Positions 35,638 to 47,910 are shown, counted from the first letter of the stretch. The stretch is 64,000 bases of DNA from Erythrobacter mangrovi (GCF_013260645.1 NZ_CP053921.1:434001-498000), one strand, 5' to 3'. Numbers and translations are program-made. Notes: generated by a model not told the origin, from the letters alone.

Positions 35638-37803
35638 ATGAACCGCGTGCGCTGCCTCGTCCTCAATGCCGCCCTGGGTCCGCTGGACTACAAGGTGCCG
35701 GAAGGCATGGCAGTTGAGCCTGGGGCAGTGGTGGAATGTCCGCTGGGCCCGCGCACCGTAATCGGCATCGTCTGGGAGGCTGAACGGCTGCCCGGCACCG
35801 AGGTTCCGGCAGAAAAGCTGCGCAATCTGCGCGGAGTGCTGCCCGTCCCGCCCCTGTCCGCGCCGCTCAGGCGATTGATCGAGTGGACCGCCGACTACTA
35901 CGTCGCATCGCTCGCCAGTGTCGCACGGATGGCTCTTTCCTCGGGCGGTGCGCTCAAAGGCCCCGCGACAATGACCGAGTACCGCCTGACCGGTGGCATG
36001 CCCGAGCGGCTGACCCCACAACGGCTCGCCGCGATGGAGGCGCTCGAAGGCGAACAGGCCAATATCCGCGAACTGGCGGGGCTGGCAGGCGTCTCTGAAG
36101 GTGTGCTGCGTGGGCTTGTCAATCAGGGCGTTCTCGAACCAATCGAGGTCGACTGCGACCGCCCGTACGACCAGGCACGGCCCGACTTCACGCATGTGGA
36201 TCTCAGCCCTGAGCAGGCCGAAGCCTCGGCCACCTTAGCCGAAGCCGTTCGCAAGGCGGAGTTCGCCCCTTTCCTGCTCGACGGAGTGACCGGTTCAGGC
36301 AAGACCGAAACCTACTTCGAACCCGTCGCGGAAGCGCTACGTATGGGGCGACAGGTATTGGTCCTGCTGCCCGAGATCGCGCTGACGGAAAACTTCCTTC
36401 ACCGGTTCGAGGAGCGTTTCGGCGCGGCGCCGGTATTGTGGCATTCCTCGCTCAAGGCGACCGAACGCCGCCGTGCCTATCGCGCCGTCGCCTACGGTAC
36501 TGCGCAGGTCGTGGTCGGCGCCCGTTCGGCGCTGTTCCTGCCCTTTCGCAAGCTCGGCCTGATCGTCGTCGACGAAGCGCATGAGGTCAGCTTCAAGCAG
36601 GAAGACGGCGTACGCTACAACGCGCGCGACGTGGCGGTCATGCGCGCGCATTTCGAACAGGTGCCGGTGATCCTCGCCAGCGCAACGCCCGCACTCGAAA
36701 GCCTGCAAATGGCCGAAAGCGGGATCTACACCAAGATCGACCTGCCCAGCCGCTTTGGCGGTGCGGAACTGCCCAGCATCGACACGATCGACCTGACGCA
36801 GGAGAAACCGCCGCACGGCATGTGGCTTGCCCAGCGACTGGTCGACGGGATCGAAGAGCGGCTCGCCCGGGGAGAGCAATCGCTGCTATTCCTCAACCGG
36901 CGCGGCTACGCTCCACTGACATTGTGCCGCAACTGCGGGTTTCGTTTCCAGTGCCCCAATTGCAGCGCCTGGTTGGTCGAGCATCGCTTCTCCCGACGCC
37001 TGGCCTGCCACCATTGCGGGCACGAAACGCCCAGCCCCGAAGTCTGTCCCGAATGCAGCGAACCCGATTGCCTCGTCGCCTGTGGTCCGGGGGTCGAACG
37101 CATCGCCGATGAGATCGCCCAGCGTCTAACTGAGGCGCGAGTGTTCGTGGCCACATCCGACACGCTTAACTCGCCTGGGCGTGCGGCCGAATTCATTGCG
37201 CTGGTCGAAGCGGGTGAAGTCGACGTCATTGTCGGCACGCAACTGGTAACCAAGGGGTTCCATTTCCCCGAGCTGACGCTGGTGGGCGTGGTCGATGCCG
37301 ACCTGGGCCTGGAGGGCGGGGACCTGCGCGCGGGCGAGCGGACTTATCAGCAGGTTGCACAGGTCGCGGGGCGTGCCGGGCGCGGTTCCAAGCCCGGCGA
37401 AGTGCTGATCCAGACCCGACATCCCGAGGCGGCAGTGATCGCCGCGCTCGCAGCTGGCGATCGCGATGCCTTCTATGCGGTGGAGACCGAAGGCCGTCGC
37501 CATGCCGGAGCACCGCCCTTTGGCCGTTGGGCCGCAATCATCATTTCAAGCGAGGACGATGCGGAAGCGCGCGAGGCCGCCAACCGCCTCGGTGCCTTTC
37601 GCCCGCAGGTCGAGGATTGCCAGATCCTCGGGCCGGCCCCCGCACCGATGGCTCTGCTGCGCGGAAGGTACCGCTACCGCTTCCTTATCAACGCGCGGCG
37701 CAGTGTCCAATTGCAGGACGTCATTCGCGACTGGCTGGGACAGGTCGATCACCCGCCCGGTGTGCGTGTCGCCGTGGATGTGGATCCGTATAGCTTCGTC
37801 TAG
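35638..37803 (+). CDS. priA: Primosomal protein N' (PriA helicase)
   Basis: A 721-residue superfamily 2 helicase that restarts stalled replication forks. The N-terminal 3'-DNA-binding domain starts NRVRCLVLNAALGPLDYKVP. Walker A is GVTGSGKTE (216-224) and the DEAH box is at 312-315 (VVDEAHEVSFKQED). A zinc-binding insert carries paired Cys (CRNCGFRFQCPNC, CHHCG, CPEC). The helicase core ends with QVAQVAGRAGRG. The start is chosen to fit the family N-terminus. Its TAG stop overlaps the stop of the convergent PEP mutase-like gene. Confidence 0.97.
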   Translation: MNRVRCLVLNAALGPLDYKVPEGMAVEPGAVVECPLGPRTVIGIVWEAERLPGTEVPAEKLRNLRGVLPVPPLSAPLRRLIEWTADYYVASLASVARMALSSGGALKGPATMTEYRLTGGMPERLTPQRLAAMEALEGEQANIRELAGLAGVSEGVLRGLVNQGVLEPIEVDCDRPYDQARPDFTHVDLSPEQAEASATLAEAVRKAEFAPFLLDGVTGSGKTETYFEPVAEALRMGRQVLVLLPEIALTENFLHRFEERFGAAPVLWHSSLKATERRRAYRAVAYGTAQVVVGARSALFLPFRKLGLIVVDEAHEVSFKQEDGVRYNARDVAVMRAHFEQVPVILASATPALESLQMAESGIYTKIDLPSRFGGAELPSIDTIDLTQEKPPHGMWLAQRLVDGIEERLARGEQSLLFLNRRGYAPLTLCRNCGFRFQCPNCSAWLVEHRFSRRLACHHCGHETPSPEVCPECSEPDCLVACGPGVERIADEIAQRLTEARVFVATSDTLNSPGRAAEFIALVEAGEVDVIVGTQLVTKGFHFPELTLVGVVDADLGLEGGDLRAGERTYQQVAQVAGRAGRGSKPGEVLIQTRHPEAAVIAALAAGDRDAFYAVETEGRRHAGAPPFGRWAAIIISSEDDAEAREAANRLGAFRPQVEDCQILGPAPAPMALLRGRYRYRFLINARRSVQLQDVIRDWLGQVDHPPGVRVAVDVDPYSFV

Positions 37804-38543
37804 CCGTCCTTGAAGACTGCTTCGGCCTGCTGCTTGAGCCAGTTCATCGCAGCGGCCCACGGGCCATGGCCATAACTGATCCGCGCCACGCCCAGCCCCG
37901 CGAGTTCGGCATGGGTGCCTCGGCCGGGGCCCCACAATACGTTCACCGGGAGCGGCGAACCTTCGCAGATCGCCCGGATCGTCGGGTGGTCTCCAAGGAA
38001 GGGGACGAACAGGCTCCCTACCCCCGCCGCGGCATAGGCGCGGGCGCGTTCGAGCGTTTCGTCGATCATCGCCTGCGAATAGTCCGCCGGGTCCTTGTCG
38101 CGGTAGACGTCGGTGCGGGCGTTGACATGGATGCCGGTCGCAGCAGCAGCGGCGAAGCGTTCCGCGGCGACCTCGATCGGTAACAGCGTCGTTTCGCCCG
38201 GCAGGCGGTCTTCCATGTTGATGCCCACCGCGCCTAGCGCACGCGCCTTGCCTACCGATGTGCCAACTTCCTCGGGTGTGTCGCCGTAGCCAGCTTCCAT
38301 GTCGATCGTCACGGGCAGGTCGGTCACCGAAAGAATACGCTTGAGGTTCTCGAGAACGACTTCGAGCGGGAGGGTTTCGCCATCGCGGAAGCCGTTGGCT
38401 TCGGCCACGCCGTAGCTGCCAGTCGCGATAGCCTTGGCGCCAGCATCCGCCACGGCGCGTGCCGAACCTGCATCCCAGATATTATAGAGAATGAGCGGCT
38501 TGCCCGGGACGTGCAGCGCACGGAATGCCTCGACCTTGTCCAT
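37800..38543 (-). CDS. Isocitrate lyase/PEP mutase superfamily protein
   Basis: A 247-residue alpha/beta-barrel enzyme. Family features include LYNIWDAGSARAVADAGAKA, DMEAGYGD (metal site), INMEDR and VNARTDVY. It lacks the KKCGH signature of isocitrate lyase, so it is one of the small PEP mutase-like lyases. Candidates are oxaloacetate or 2-methylisocitrate-type activities. It is last in an operon with ada and DUF1203: its ATG shares one base with the ada stop (TAATG). Why it is coupled to alkylation repair is unclear. Confidence 0.88.
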   Translation of the reverse strand: MDKVEAFRALHVPGKPLILYNIWDAGSARAVADAGAKAIATGSYGVAEANGFRDGETLPLEVVLENLKRILSVTDLPVTIDMEAGYGDTPEEVGTSVGKARALGAVGINMEDRLPGETTLLPIEVAAERFAAAAATGIHVNARTDVYRDKDPADYSQAMIDETLERARAYAAAGVGSLFVPFLGDHPTIRAICEGSPLPVNVLWGPGRGTHAELAGLGVARISYGHGPWAAAMNWLKQQAEAVFKDG

Positions 38544-39577
38544 TACTTCGCTTCCCTTCGCAGCAGTTCGGCCTTGATGTCGGCGCCATAGGCGTAGCCA
38601 CCCAGGCCACCATTATGCGCGATCACGCGATGGCAGGGGATCAGCACGGCAATATTGTTCGCTCCATTGGCGCCGCCAACCGCGCGGCTCGCCTTGGGAT
38701 TCCCGACCATCGCGGCGAGTTCGCCATAGCTGCGCGTCTCCCCTGCAGGGATCTCCCGCAAGGCGGCCCAGACGCGCTGCTGGAAGGCTGTGCCCTTGAC
38801 GTCGAGCGGGATATCGGCGGTGGTCGCATGGACTGGTTGTTCGACTGCGGCGGTTACCGCTTCGAATAGTTCACGAAACACATCGCCCCCACGAACAAGC
38901 TCGGCATTGGGAAAGCGTTCGCGCAATTCCTCCTCGCCTTCGTTGAACGACAGGCAGCACACGCCCTTCTCCGTCGCCGCGACGAGCATCGCGCCGAGGC
39001 TAGTATCGACCATCGTCCAATGGATTGTGCGGCCCTTGCCGCCATCGCGCCAGTCGCTTGGAGTCATGCCCAACCGTCCTTTCGTATTGTCATAGAATCG
39101 CGAGGCCGAAGAATAGCCCGCCTCGTAGATGGCATCCGTCACGCTGTCGCCCGCACTCAAGGCATCGCGCGCGCGTTCTTCGCGCAGGGCGCGGGCATAG
39201 GCCGCGGGCGAGAGCCCGGTTGCCCGCTTGAACACGCGCTGGAAGTGGGTCGGCGAATAGCCCGCGACATCCGCCAGCGCGCTAAGCGACGGGACATCTT
39301 CAGCCTGCCTGATCTCGTCGATCGCGGCGAGAATGGCCGCCTGATCGCGTGAGACATCATCAGGCAGGCAGCGCTTGCACGCCCGCAACCCCGCGGCTTG
39401 CGCCTCTGGCCCGCTGGCGAAGAAACGCACATTGTCGCGGGAGGGGTGGCGCGCGGCGCAGGAAGGGCGACAGTAGATGCCGGTGGTCAGCACGCCGGTC
39501 ACGAAGCGCCCGTCGAAAGAACGGTCACGGCGCATGACAGCAGCCCAAGCGGTCTCGCTGTCAGGAATTGCGGTCAT
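38543..39577 (-). CDS. ada: Ada: methylphosphotriester/O6-methylguanine repair protein and regulator
   Basis: A 344-residue bifunctional protein. The N-terminal zinc domain has Cys36, Cys40, Cys67 and Cys70 (GIYCRPSC, CKRC), and Cys36 would accept methyl groups from phosphotriesters. Next is an AraC-type helix-turn-helix (about 85-165). The C-terminal methyltransferase holds the active site IPCHRV with Cys315. In Ada, methylation of the N-domain turns on the adaptive response, and the protein often autoactivates its operon. GGAGGGCGTG precedes the ATG. The ATG overlaps the DUF1203 stop by one base (TGATG), so translation is coupled. Confidence 0.95.
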   Translation of the reverse strand: MTAIPDSETAWAAVMRRDRSFDGRFVTGVLTTGIYCRPSCAARHPSRDNVRFFASGPEAQAAGLRACKRCLPDDVSRDQAAILAAIDEIRQAEDVPSLSALADVAGYSPTHFQRVFKRATGLSPAAYARALREERARDALSAGDSVTDAIYEAGYSSASRFYDNTKGRLGMTPSDWRDGGKGRTIHWTMVDTSLGAMLVAATEKGVCCLSFNEGEEELRERFPNAELVRGGDVFRELFEAVTAAVEQPVHATTADIPLDVKGTAFQQRVWAALREIPAGETRSYGELAAMVGNPKASRAVGGANGANNIAVLIPCHRVIAHNGGLGGYAYGADIKAELLRREAK

Positions 39578-40044
39578 CACGCCCTCCTCGCCCGGGCGGC
39601 GAAACATCCGCGCACCGCATTGTGGACGTCGATCTCGACGATCTCGGGGTTGGCGAAGAGGGTTTCAAGGCCTCCTGCAGCCTCCCCGGGTTCGGTGATC
39701 ATGGCATCCACCATCATGCCGCTGGCATCGAACCCGCGCAAGGAGAGCTTCCGCGGGCCGAACACCGGCGGGACACTATCGACGAAGCGCGCAGGCGCCG
39801 TACCAGCTTCGCGCACAAAGATGGCATGACTGGCGCAATAGGGCGTGGCTCCATCTCGACTGGTGTGGTTGAGCAAAAGCAGGGTCTCGCCCACTTCCGC
39901 CTCGTCGAGCGTGACGCGGCAGGGGAAGCCGGGCTTCCCGTCCGCCGTAACCCGAACGATGTTTCGCGCAGCGAGCGCCGCATCGTCGAGTTCGAAGAGT
40001 TGGCGATAGGGGGCAGGATCAATCCCCTCGATCAAATAATGCAT
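39577..40044 (-). CDS. DUF1203 family protein
   Basis: A 155-residue protein with the DUF1203 pattern: FPCRVTLDEAEVGETLLLLN, YCASHAIFVREAG and a C-terminal EIVEIDVHNAVRGCFAARARR. The family is sometimes described only as conserved; I know of no function. The ATG at 40044 follows GGAGG. It is the promoter-proximal gene of the operon that includes ada, so it may be induced by alkylation damage (inference). Confidence 0.82.
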   Translation of the reverse strand: MHYLIEGIDPAPYRQLFELDDAALAARNIVRVTADGKPGFPCRVTLDEAEVGETLLLLNHTSRDGATPYCASHAIFVREAGTAPARFVDSVPPVFGPRKLSLRGFDASGMMVDAMITEPGEAAGGLETLFANPEIVEIDVHNAVRGCFAARARRA

Positions 40045-40143
40045 CTGAGCCTCCATAGGATGAAGGCGAGATAGCCGGGACCGCCATATGCCTGCATCCC
40101 GCCGCTTGCGATCAAAGCATTTGCCCGTCACAACGGCGCACGA

Positions 40144-41688
40144 ATGGGACGCTTTCTGACCAGCCTAATCGCGCTTTTCGCGCTCCTCGCTCCTGGCCTC
40201 GCGCTGGCGGACCCGGCGGATATCGATGCGGCCGCGCGCGGCGTGGTGCGCGTGGTGATCATCGACAGTCAGGGTGGCGAGCTGGTTCCGATCAGTCACG
40301 GCACCGGTTTTGCGGTGGCGAGCGACAAGGTGGTCACCAACGCCCACGTTGTGCGCGATGCCATGCGCGACGAAGACCTGCGAATCGGCATAATCCCCAC
40401 CGGCGGAGGCGAAGCGGTCTATGGACAGCTGATCGCCGCCTCGGCCAAGACCGATCTCGCGCTCATCCGCGTCACCGGGTCGCTCCGCCTGCCGCCGCTG
40501 GCGCTCGCCGGAGGGGCGCCGCCCGACAGCGGCGATGTCACCAGCGTGGGCTATCCGATGAACGTCGACCGCGCACAGGGGCTCGACTTGGGAGACATCT
40601 TCCGCAGCCAGCCGCCGGTGAAGAGCCGCGGATTCGTCTCGGGCACGCGACCCAGCCGCCAGTTCGATTCGATTCTCCACACCGCACCCATCGCGCGCGG
40701 CAATTCGGGTGGGCCGCTGCTCGACAATTGCGGTCGTGTGCTCGGCGTCAACAGCTTCGGGGCGGACAGCGACGGCGGCGATGCCGAGTTCTTCTTTGCG
40801 GTTTCGAACCGCGAACTGCTTCCGTTCCTGAAGGCCAATGGCGTCGAAGCGCGGGTCAATGACATGCCCTGCCGATCGATGGCCGATCTCGACGAGGCCG
40901 AGCGCCAGCGCATGGCACGCGAACAACTGATCGCCCGCCAGGACCTGGCCCAACGGGCAGAGATGACGCGCGAGCAACGCGACCGGGCCCAGTTCGAGGC
41001 CGAGCAGAGCGTGATGACCGACCGCGAGGATCGGGTGTTCCTGGCTTTCGCGCTTCTGCTGGTCGCATTCGGCCTGGGCCAGTGGGCCCTGACCATCCAC
41101 AACGCCGAGCCGCGCGACGAAAAGAAGCTGCGGATGGTTGGCGCGGGCGCGATTGTGGTGGTGTTGGTGGCGCTTGCCGCATACCTGACGCGCCCGGGCC
41201 TCGACGAGATCGACCGCCGCGTTGCTGCAGCAATGACACCGGAAGGAACAGATGACGGCGAAGGCGGCAGCGCATTGCATCAAGGCGATCTCAAGCTGAC
41301 CTGCCGCATCGTTCCTGAGCGCAGTCGAGTGACCAGCTCGGAAACCGAGGATCTCGATTTCGATTGGACCACGGCAGGCTGCGTCAACGGGCGCACGCAG
41401 TACGGCTTTTCCGGAGGGACATGGTCGCGGGTCTTCGTTCCCGAGAACGAGGATGCGGTGTCGGTCGCCAGCTTCGATCCCGACCGGCGAATGTATCGGG
41501 TGGAACGCTACCTGCTTTCGCGCAGCGCAATGGAGGAAGCCCGCACCGCGCGCACCAAATACGATGCGCCGATGTGCGGCGACGAAGGTGCGGCCGCCCA
41601 ACTGGGCGATTTGCAGACCGAAGTGCTCGGCCAGCTGCCCCAGCAACCCAACGAACGGCTGGTCTACGAGTGTAGCGCCAGGCCCTAG
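40144..41688 (+). CDS. Membrane-anchored trypsin-like serine protease
   Basis: A 514-residue protein. After a signal peptide (to about residue 22) comes an S1/HtrA-type protease domain with His68 (TNAHVV), Asp104 (TDLALIRV) and Ser188 (ARGNSGGPL). A charged coiled coil follows (about 245-295), then two transmembrane helices (about 298-317 and 331-348), then a Cys-containing C-terminal domain (three Cys, residues about 380-514). There is no PDZ domain. With the signal peptide removed, protease and C-terminal domain would be on the periplasmic face and the loop between helices in the cytoplasm. The substrate is unknown, and no partner is apparent. Confidence 0.87.
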   Translation: MGRFLTSLIALFALLAPGLALADPADIDAAARGVVRVVIIDSQGGELVPISHGTGFAVASDKVVTNAHVVRDAMRDEDLRIGIIPTGGGEAVYGQLIAASAKTDLALIRVTGSLRLPPLALAGGAPPDSGDVTSVGYPMNVDRAQGLDLGDIFRSQPPVKSRGFVSGTRPSRQFDSILHTAPIARGNSGGPLLDNCGRVLGVNSFGADSDGGDAEFFFAVSNRELLPFLKANGVEARVNDMPCRSMADLDEAERQRMAREQLIARQDLAQRAEMTREQRDRAQFEAEQSVMTDREDRVFLAFALLLVAFGLGQWALTIHNAEPRDEKKLRMVGAGAIVVVLVALAAYLTRPGLDEIDRRVAAAMTPEGTDDGEGGSALHQGDLKLTCRIVPERSRVTSSETEDLDFDWTTAGCVNGRTQYGFSGGTWSRVFVPENEDAVSVASFDPDRRMYRVERYLLSRSAMEEARTARTKYDAPMCGDEGAAAQLGDLQTEVLGQLPQQPNERLVYECSARP

Positions 41689-41724
41689 GTCTCAACTCGC
41701 CAAGACCGTCTCAAAAGAGTCGCG

Positions 41725-42555
41725 TCAGGCGGCCAAGGCTTCCCCGGTCAGCGTGATGCGGTGCATTTCCCGTGCGTAGCCTTGATAGTCGTTGAGCGCA
41801 TTGTGCCAGGTCGTGCGGTTGTCCCAGATCGCCACCGATCCCGGCTCCCACACCACGCGGCACGTGTTGTCCGCGGCCGTAGCCGCCGCATAGAGGCGCA
41901 TCAGCAAAGGGAGACTTTCCTCGCGCGTCTTGCCGACGAAGTGGATCGTGAAGGCGCTGTTGACGTAGAGCAGCTTGCGGCCGGTATGCGGGTGGCGAAT
42001 GACCACCGGGTGGATCGCACCGGTATTCAGATCCTGCCCGCGCAGCTCGCCGCCCATGTCGGTCTGCGCATAGATTCCGTCTTCCTTGTATACATGGTCT
42101 GCGGTGTGGAACGCTTCCAGCCCCTCGATCTCCGACTTGAGATCGTCCGGCAGCGCATCATAGGCCTCACCCATATGCGCGAAGAGCGTATCCCCGCCCG
42201 ACGGCGGAAGCTGGCGCGCGACAAGGATCGAACCCATCGCCGGAATCTGGTCATAGGAATGGTCGGTGTGCCAGGCACCGCCGATATTGGTCACCTGGTC
42301 GGCCTTCTTGCGCACCACCGCTATCTCGGGGTGTTCGTCGGTAAGCGGGAAGTAGTTGTTGATGTCGATTCCACCCCAGCGCTTGGCGAAGGCAATATGT
42401 GCTTCCGGTGTGAAATCGTCCTGACCGCGGAACAGGGCAACGCCGTGGTCGTAGATCGCTCGCTTGATCGCAGCCAGCGTCTCGCCGTCGGCCTCGGCCA
42501 AGCGCACGCCCTTGACTTCAACCCCGCATTTCGGGGCCAACGGCATGGTTTCCAT
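41725..42555 (-). CDS. TauD/TfdA-family dioxygenase
   Basis: A 276-residue Fe(II)/2-oxoglutarate dioxygenase. Iron ligands are His96 and Asp98 (AWHTDHSYD) and His251 (TTWHNALND), with Arg266 (MHRITL) for 2-oxoglutarate. These positions match the TauD arrangement closely. Substrates in the family include taurine, alkylsulfates and aromatic ethers; the sequence does not discriminate. The ATG follows GGGAGAG. It diverges from the ATP synthase operon across about 207 bases. Confidence 0.9.
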   Translation of the reverse strand: METMPLAPKCGVEVKGVRLAEADGETLAAIKRAIYDHGVALFRGQDDFTPEAHIAFAKRWGGIDINNYFPLTDEHPEIAVVRKKADQVTNIGGAWHTDHSYDQIPAMGSILVARQLPPSGGDTLFAHMGEAYDALPDDLKSEIEGLEAFHTADHVYKEDGIYAQTDMGGELRGQDLNTGAIHPVVIRHPHTGRKLLYVNSAFTIHFVGKTREESLPLLMRLYAAATAADNTCRVVWEPGSVAIWDNRTTWHNALNDYQGYAREMHRITLTGEALAA

Positions 42556-42643
42556 CGCATCTCTCCCAAGCGACTGGTTGCTTATCGAGACCATTCTATG
42601 CGGCACCGGGGAAGAGTCCAAATCTTTCCCACGCCGAGTCGGG

Positions 42644-42672
42644 TTGCAAGTGCGAAGGGGCTTTGCTAGGCG
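42644..42672 (+). promoter_or_regulatory. Weak candidate promoter of the atp operon
   Basis: TTGCAA (42644-42649) and TAGGCG (42667-42672) are 17 bases apart, about 90 bases upstream of atpH. The -10 match is poor. The 207-base divergent region contains no gene. Confidence 0.25.
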
Positions 42673-42762
42673 CGCGCCAGCCTTGCCGGGGCCACCTCTG
42701 CGTGCGTCCGGATTCGGCAGGCTGTAACAGTTTCTTTCCGGACCCGAGAGGACCTCAAGCGC

Positions 42763-43317
42763 GTGGATATTTCCGCCGGTATTCAGGCTAGCCTGGCAGG
42801 GCGTTACGCATCGGCCCTGTTCGACCTTGCGAGCGAGAACGGGACCGTTACCGCGGTCGAATCGGATCTCGACAAGGTGGCCGCTGCGCTCGCCGAATCG
42901 GACGAGCTCGCCCTGCTGACCACCAATCCCAAGGTGACCCGCACCGCCGCGCAGCAGGCACTGGCCGGAGTCGCCAAGGTGCTGGGTCTCAGCGAGCTGA
43001 CGCAGAACTTCCTCGGCGTGCTGGCGCAGAATCGCCGCCTTTCCAAGCTGCCGCAGGTGATCCGCGCCTTCCGCGCCATTGCTGCTGCCCAGCGCGGCGA
43101 AGTCACGGCGGAAGTCACCAGCGCCCACGCGCTCAGCGATGCCCAGCTCGATCAGCTCAAGACCAAGCTGACCGCACGCGAGGGCCGCACCGTCAAGCTT
43201 TCCACGAAGGTCGACCCCGATCTGCTCGGCGGCCTCGTCGTTACAATCGGTTCGAAGCGCATCGACGCATCGATCCGCACCCGTCTCAATTCCCTCGCCC
43301 AGGCGATGAAGGCCTGA
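42763..43317 (+). CDS. atpH: F1 ATP synthase subunit delta
   Basis: A 184-residue stator subunit that links F1 alpha/beta to the peripheral stalk. It has the N-terminal six-helix part ([18 protein letters not shown]) and the C-terminal segment [23 protein letters not shown], both diagnostic. The start is GTG, preceded by GAGAGGACC. It is the first gene of the F1 operon; F0 genes (atpB, E, F) are not here, as is usual in alphaproteobacteria. Confidence 0.96.
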   Translation: MDISAGIQASLAGRYASALFDLASENGTVTAVESDLDKVAAALAESDELALLTTNPKVTRTAAQQALAGVAKVLGLSELTQNFLGVLAQNRRLSKLPQVIRAFRAIAAAQRGEVTAEVTSAHALSDAQLDQLKTKLTAREGRTVKLSTKVDPDLLGGLVVTIGSKRIDASIRTRLNSLAQAMKA

Positions 43318-44862
<1,545 letters not shown>

Positions 44863-44890
44863 GCCTGAAGAGATTAGCTAGGGAGCCGAA

Positions 44891-45766
44891 ATGGCCTCGC
44901 TGAAAGAACTCAAGGGCCGGATCAACTCGGTCAAGTCGACCCAGAAGATCACCAAGGCCAAGCAGATGGTTGCGGCTGCAAAGCTGCGCCGTGCGCAGGC
45001 CGCGGCTGAAGCCGCGCGCCCCTACGCACAGCGGCTGGCGGACGTGATGGCGTCGCTCGCCGGCAAGGTGAGTGGGGACAGCGCGCCGAAGCTCCTCGCG
45101 GGTACCGGGGCGAACCATCGTCACCTGCTTGTGGTGGTCAACACCGACAAGGGCCTGTGCGGCGGCCTCAACTCGAACGTGGTCAAGGCCGCACGCCTCA
45201 AGGCGCGTGAGCTCATCGCGGCGGGCAAGGACGTCAAGTTCTACCTGGTCGGCAAGAAGGGCCGCGCGCCGCTCAAGCGGCACTTCCCCGAACGGATTGG
45301 CAAGCAGTTCGATACCTCGCACGTGCGCACCCCCGGCTTCGAGGAAGCCGAGGCGATCGCTGCCGAGCTGATTTCCATGTTCGAAGACGGTGAGTTCGAC
45401 GTCGCTCACCTCGTCTATCCGATCTTCAAGTCGGCGCTGGCGCAGGATCCGACCGTCGACCAGCTGATCCCCGTGCCGTCACCCGAGGGTGATGCGGCAA
45501 GCGGCGGTGACGCCGTGGTCGAATACGAGCCGGGCGAAGAGGAAATCCTCGCCGAGCTGCTGCCGCGCTACGTCCGCACCCAGCTGTTCGGCTCGTTGCT
45601 CGAACGTGAGGCTTCGGAACAGGGCGCATCGATGACCGCGATGGACAACGCCACACGCAACGCCGGCGACCTGATCAACAAGCTGACGATCCAGTACAAC
45701 CGCAGCCGCCAGGCCGCGATCACCACCGAACTCATTGAAATTATTGCCGGCGCCGAAGCGCTCTAA
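44891..45766 (+). CDS. atpG: F1 ATP synthase subunit gamma
   Basis: A 291-residue rotor subunit. The N-terminal coiled coil ([20 protein letters not shown]) and C-terminal [19 protein letters not shown] helix are typical (here [14 protein letters not shown]). The core contains [11 protein letters not shown]. The length is normal for alphaproteobacteria. A lipoprotein gene starts ten bases downstream instead of atpD. Confidence 0.97.
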   Translation: MASLKELKGRINSVKSTQKITKAKQMVAAAKLRRAQAAAEAARPYAQRLADVMASLAGKVSGDSAPKLLAGTGANHRHLLVVVNTDKGLCGGLNSNVVKAARLKARELIAAGKDVKFYLVGKKGRAPLKRHFPERIGKQFDTSHVRTPGFEEAEAIAAELISMFEDGEFDVAHLVYPIFKSALAQDPTVDQLIPVPSPEGDAASGGDAVVEYEPGEEEILAELLPRYVRTQLFGSLLEREASEQGASMTAMDNATRNAGDLINKLTIQYNRSRQAAITTELIEIIAGAEAL

Positions 45767-45776
45767 GGACCTCATC

Positions 45777-46133
45777 GTGAAGCAGATTGCCCTCCTCCTT
45801 CCCCTCGCCCTGCTCGCCGCATGCGGCCAGGAAGCCGAAGTTGCTCCCGCCGCCGCAGAAACCGTCGCTGCGGCGCCTGAACCGGTCAGCACCCTGCCGG
45901 CCCCCGACCAGCAAACCTTCTCGAACGCCTTCGCCGTCGCCTGCGAAGGCGCCAAGCCGGTCAACACCGCGGTCTGCAAGCGCGCGGGCATCGGTTCGAA
46001 GGACGTCATCTGCGAATACGGTCTCGGCGATGACGAGTACCTTCGCAACAAGGCGACACTCACTGCCAACGAAGACAGCACCGGCTGGGTTCTTGCCGAC
46101 CCGACCACCGTCTGCGCCGCGACCGGCGCGTAA
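45777..46133 (+). CDS. Small lipoprotein inside the atp operon
   Basis: A 118-residue lipoprotein starting at GTG with an AAGGA seven bases upstream. The signal peptide ends with lipobox LLAAC (Cys15), followed by an Ala/Pro/Val/Glu-rich linker (about 16-42). The mature domain has three Cys (AVACEGA, TAVCKRAG, DVICEYG) plus TTVCAAT near the end. I do not recognise the domain. Its position between atpG and atpD, in the same direction with short gaps, means it should be expressed with the ATP synthase. An earlier in-frame start overlaps atpG and lacks the signal. Confidence 0.72.
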   Translation: MKQIALLLPLALLAACGQEAEVAPAAAETVAAAPEPVSTLPAPDQQTFSNAFAVACEGAKPVNTAVCKRAGIGSKDVICEYGLGDDEYLRNKATLTANEDSTGWVLADPTTVCAATGA

Positions 46134-46155
46134 TCACAGCATTCTGAGCCAGTAG

Positions 46156-47625
<1,470 letters not shown>

Positions 47626-47629
47626 GGAC

Positions 47630-47887
47630 ATGGCCCTCCACTTCGAACTCGTCACGCCGGCCAAGCTGGTCCGCTCGGAAGACGTCCACATGGTGGTCGT
47701 CCCCGGCGCGGAAGGCGAATTCGGCGTGCTTGAGGGCCACGCGCCCTTCATGTCGACCATCCGCGACGGTGCAGTGCAGGTCTACAAGACCGAAGGCGCC
47801 GCGCCCGAAGTGATCGAGGTCCGCGGCGGCTTCGCCGAGGTTGGCGAGAACGGATTGACCGTACTGGCCGAACACGTCGAAGGCTGA
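47630..47887 (+). CDS. atpC: F1 ATP synthase subunit epsilon, short form
   Basis: An 85-residue subunit consisting only of the N-terminal beta-sandwich ([50 protein letters not shown]). The C-terminal helical hairpin that inhibits ATP hydrolysis in longer forms (about 130-140 residues) is absent. It lies four bases after atpD, and an intrinsic terminator follows the stop codon after a short gap, so the truncation is not due to a sequencing break at the window edge. Confidence 0.93.
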   Translation: MALHFELVTPAKLVRSEDVHMVVVPGAEGEFGVLEGHAPFMSTIRDGAVQVYKTEGAAPEVIEVRGGFAEVGENGLTVLAEHVEG

Positions 47888-47910
47888 CGGTTCCGGACAT
47901 CAAGGAAATG

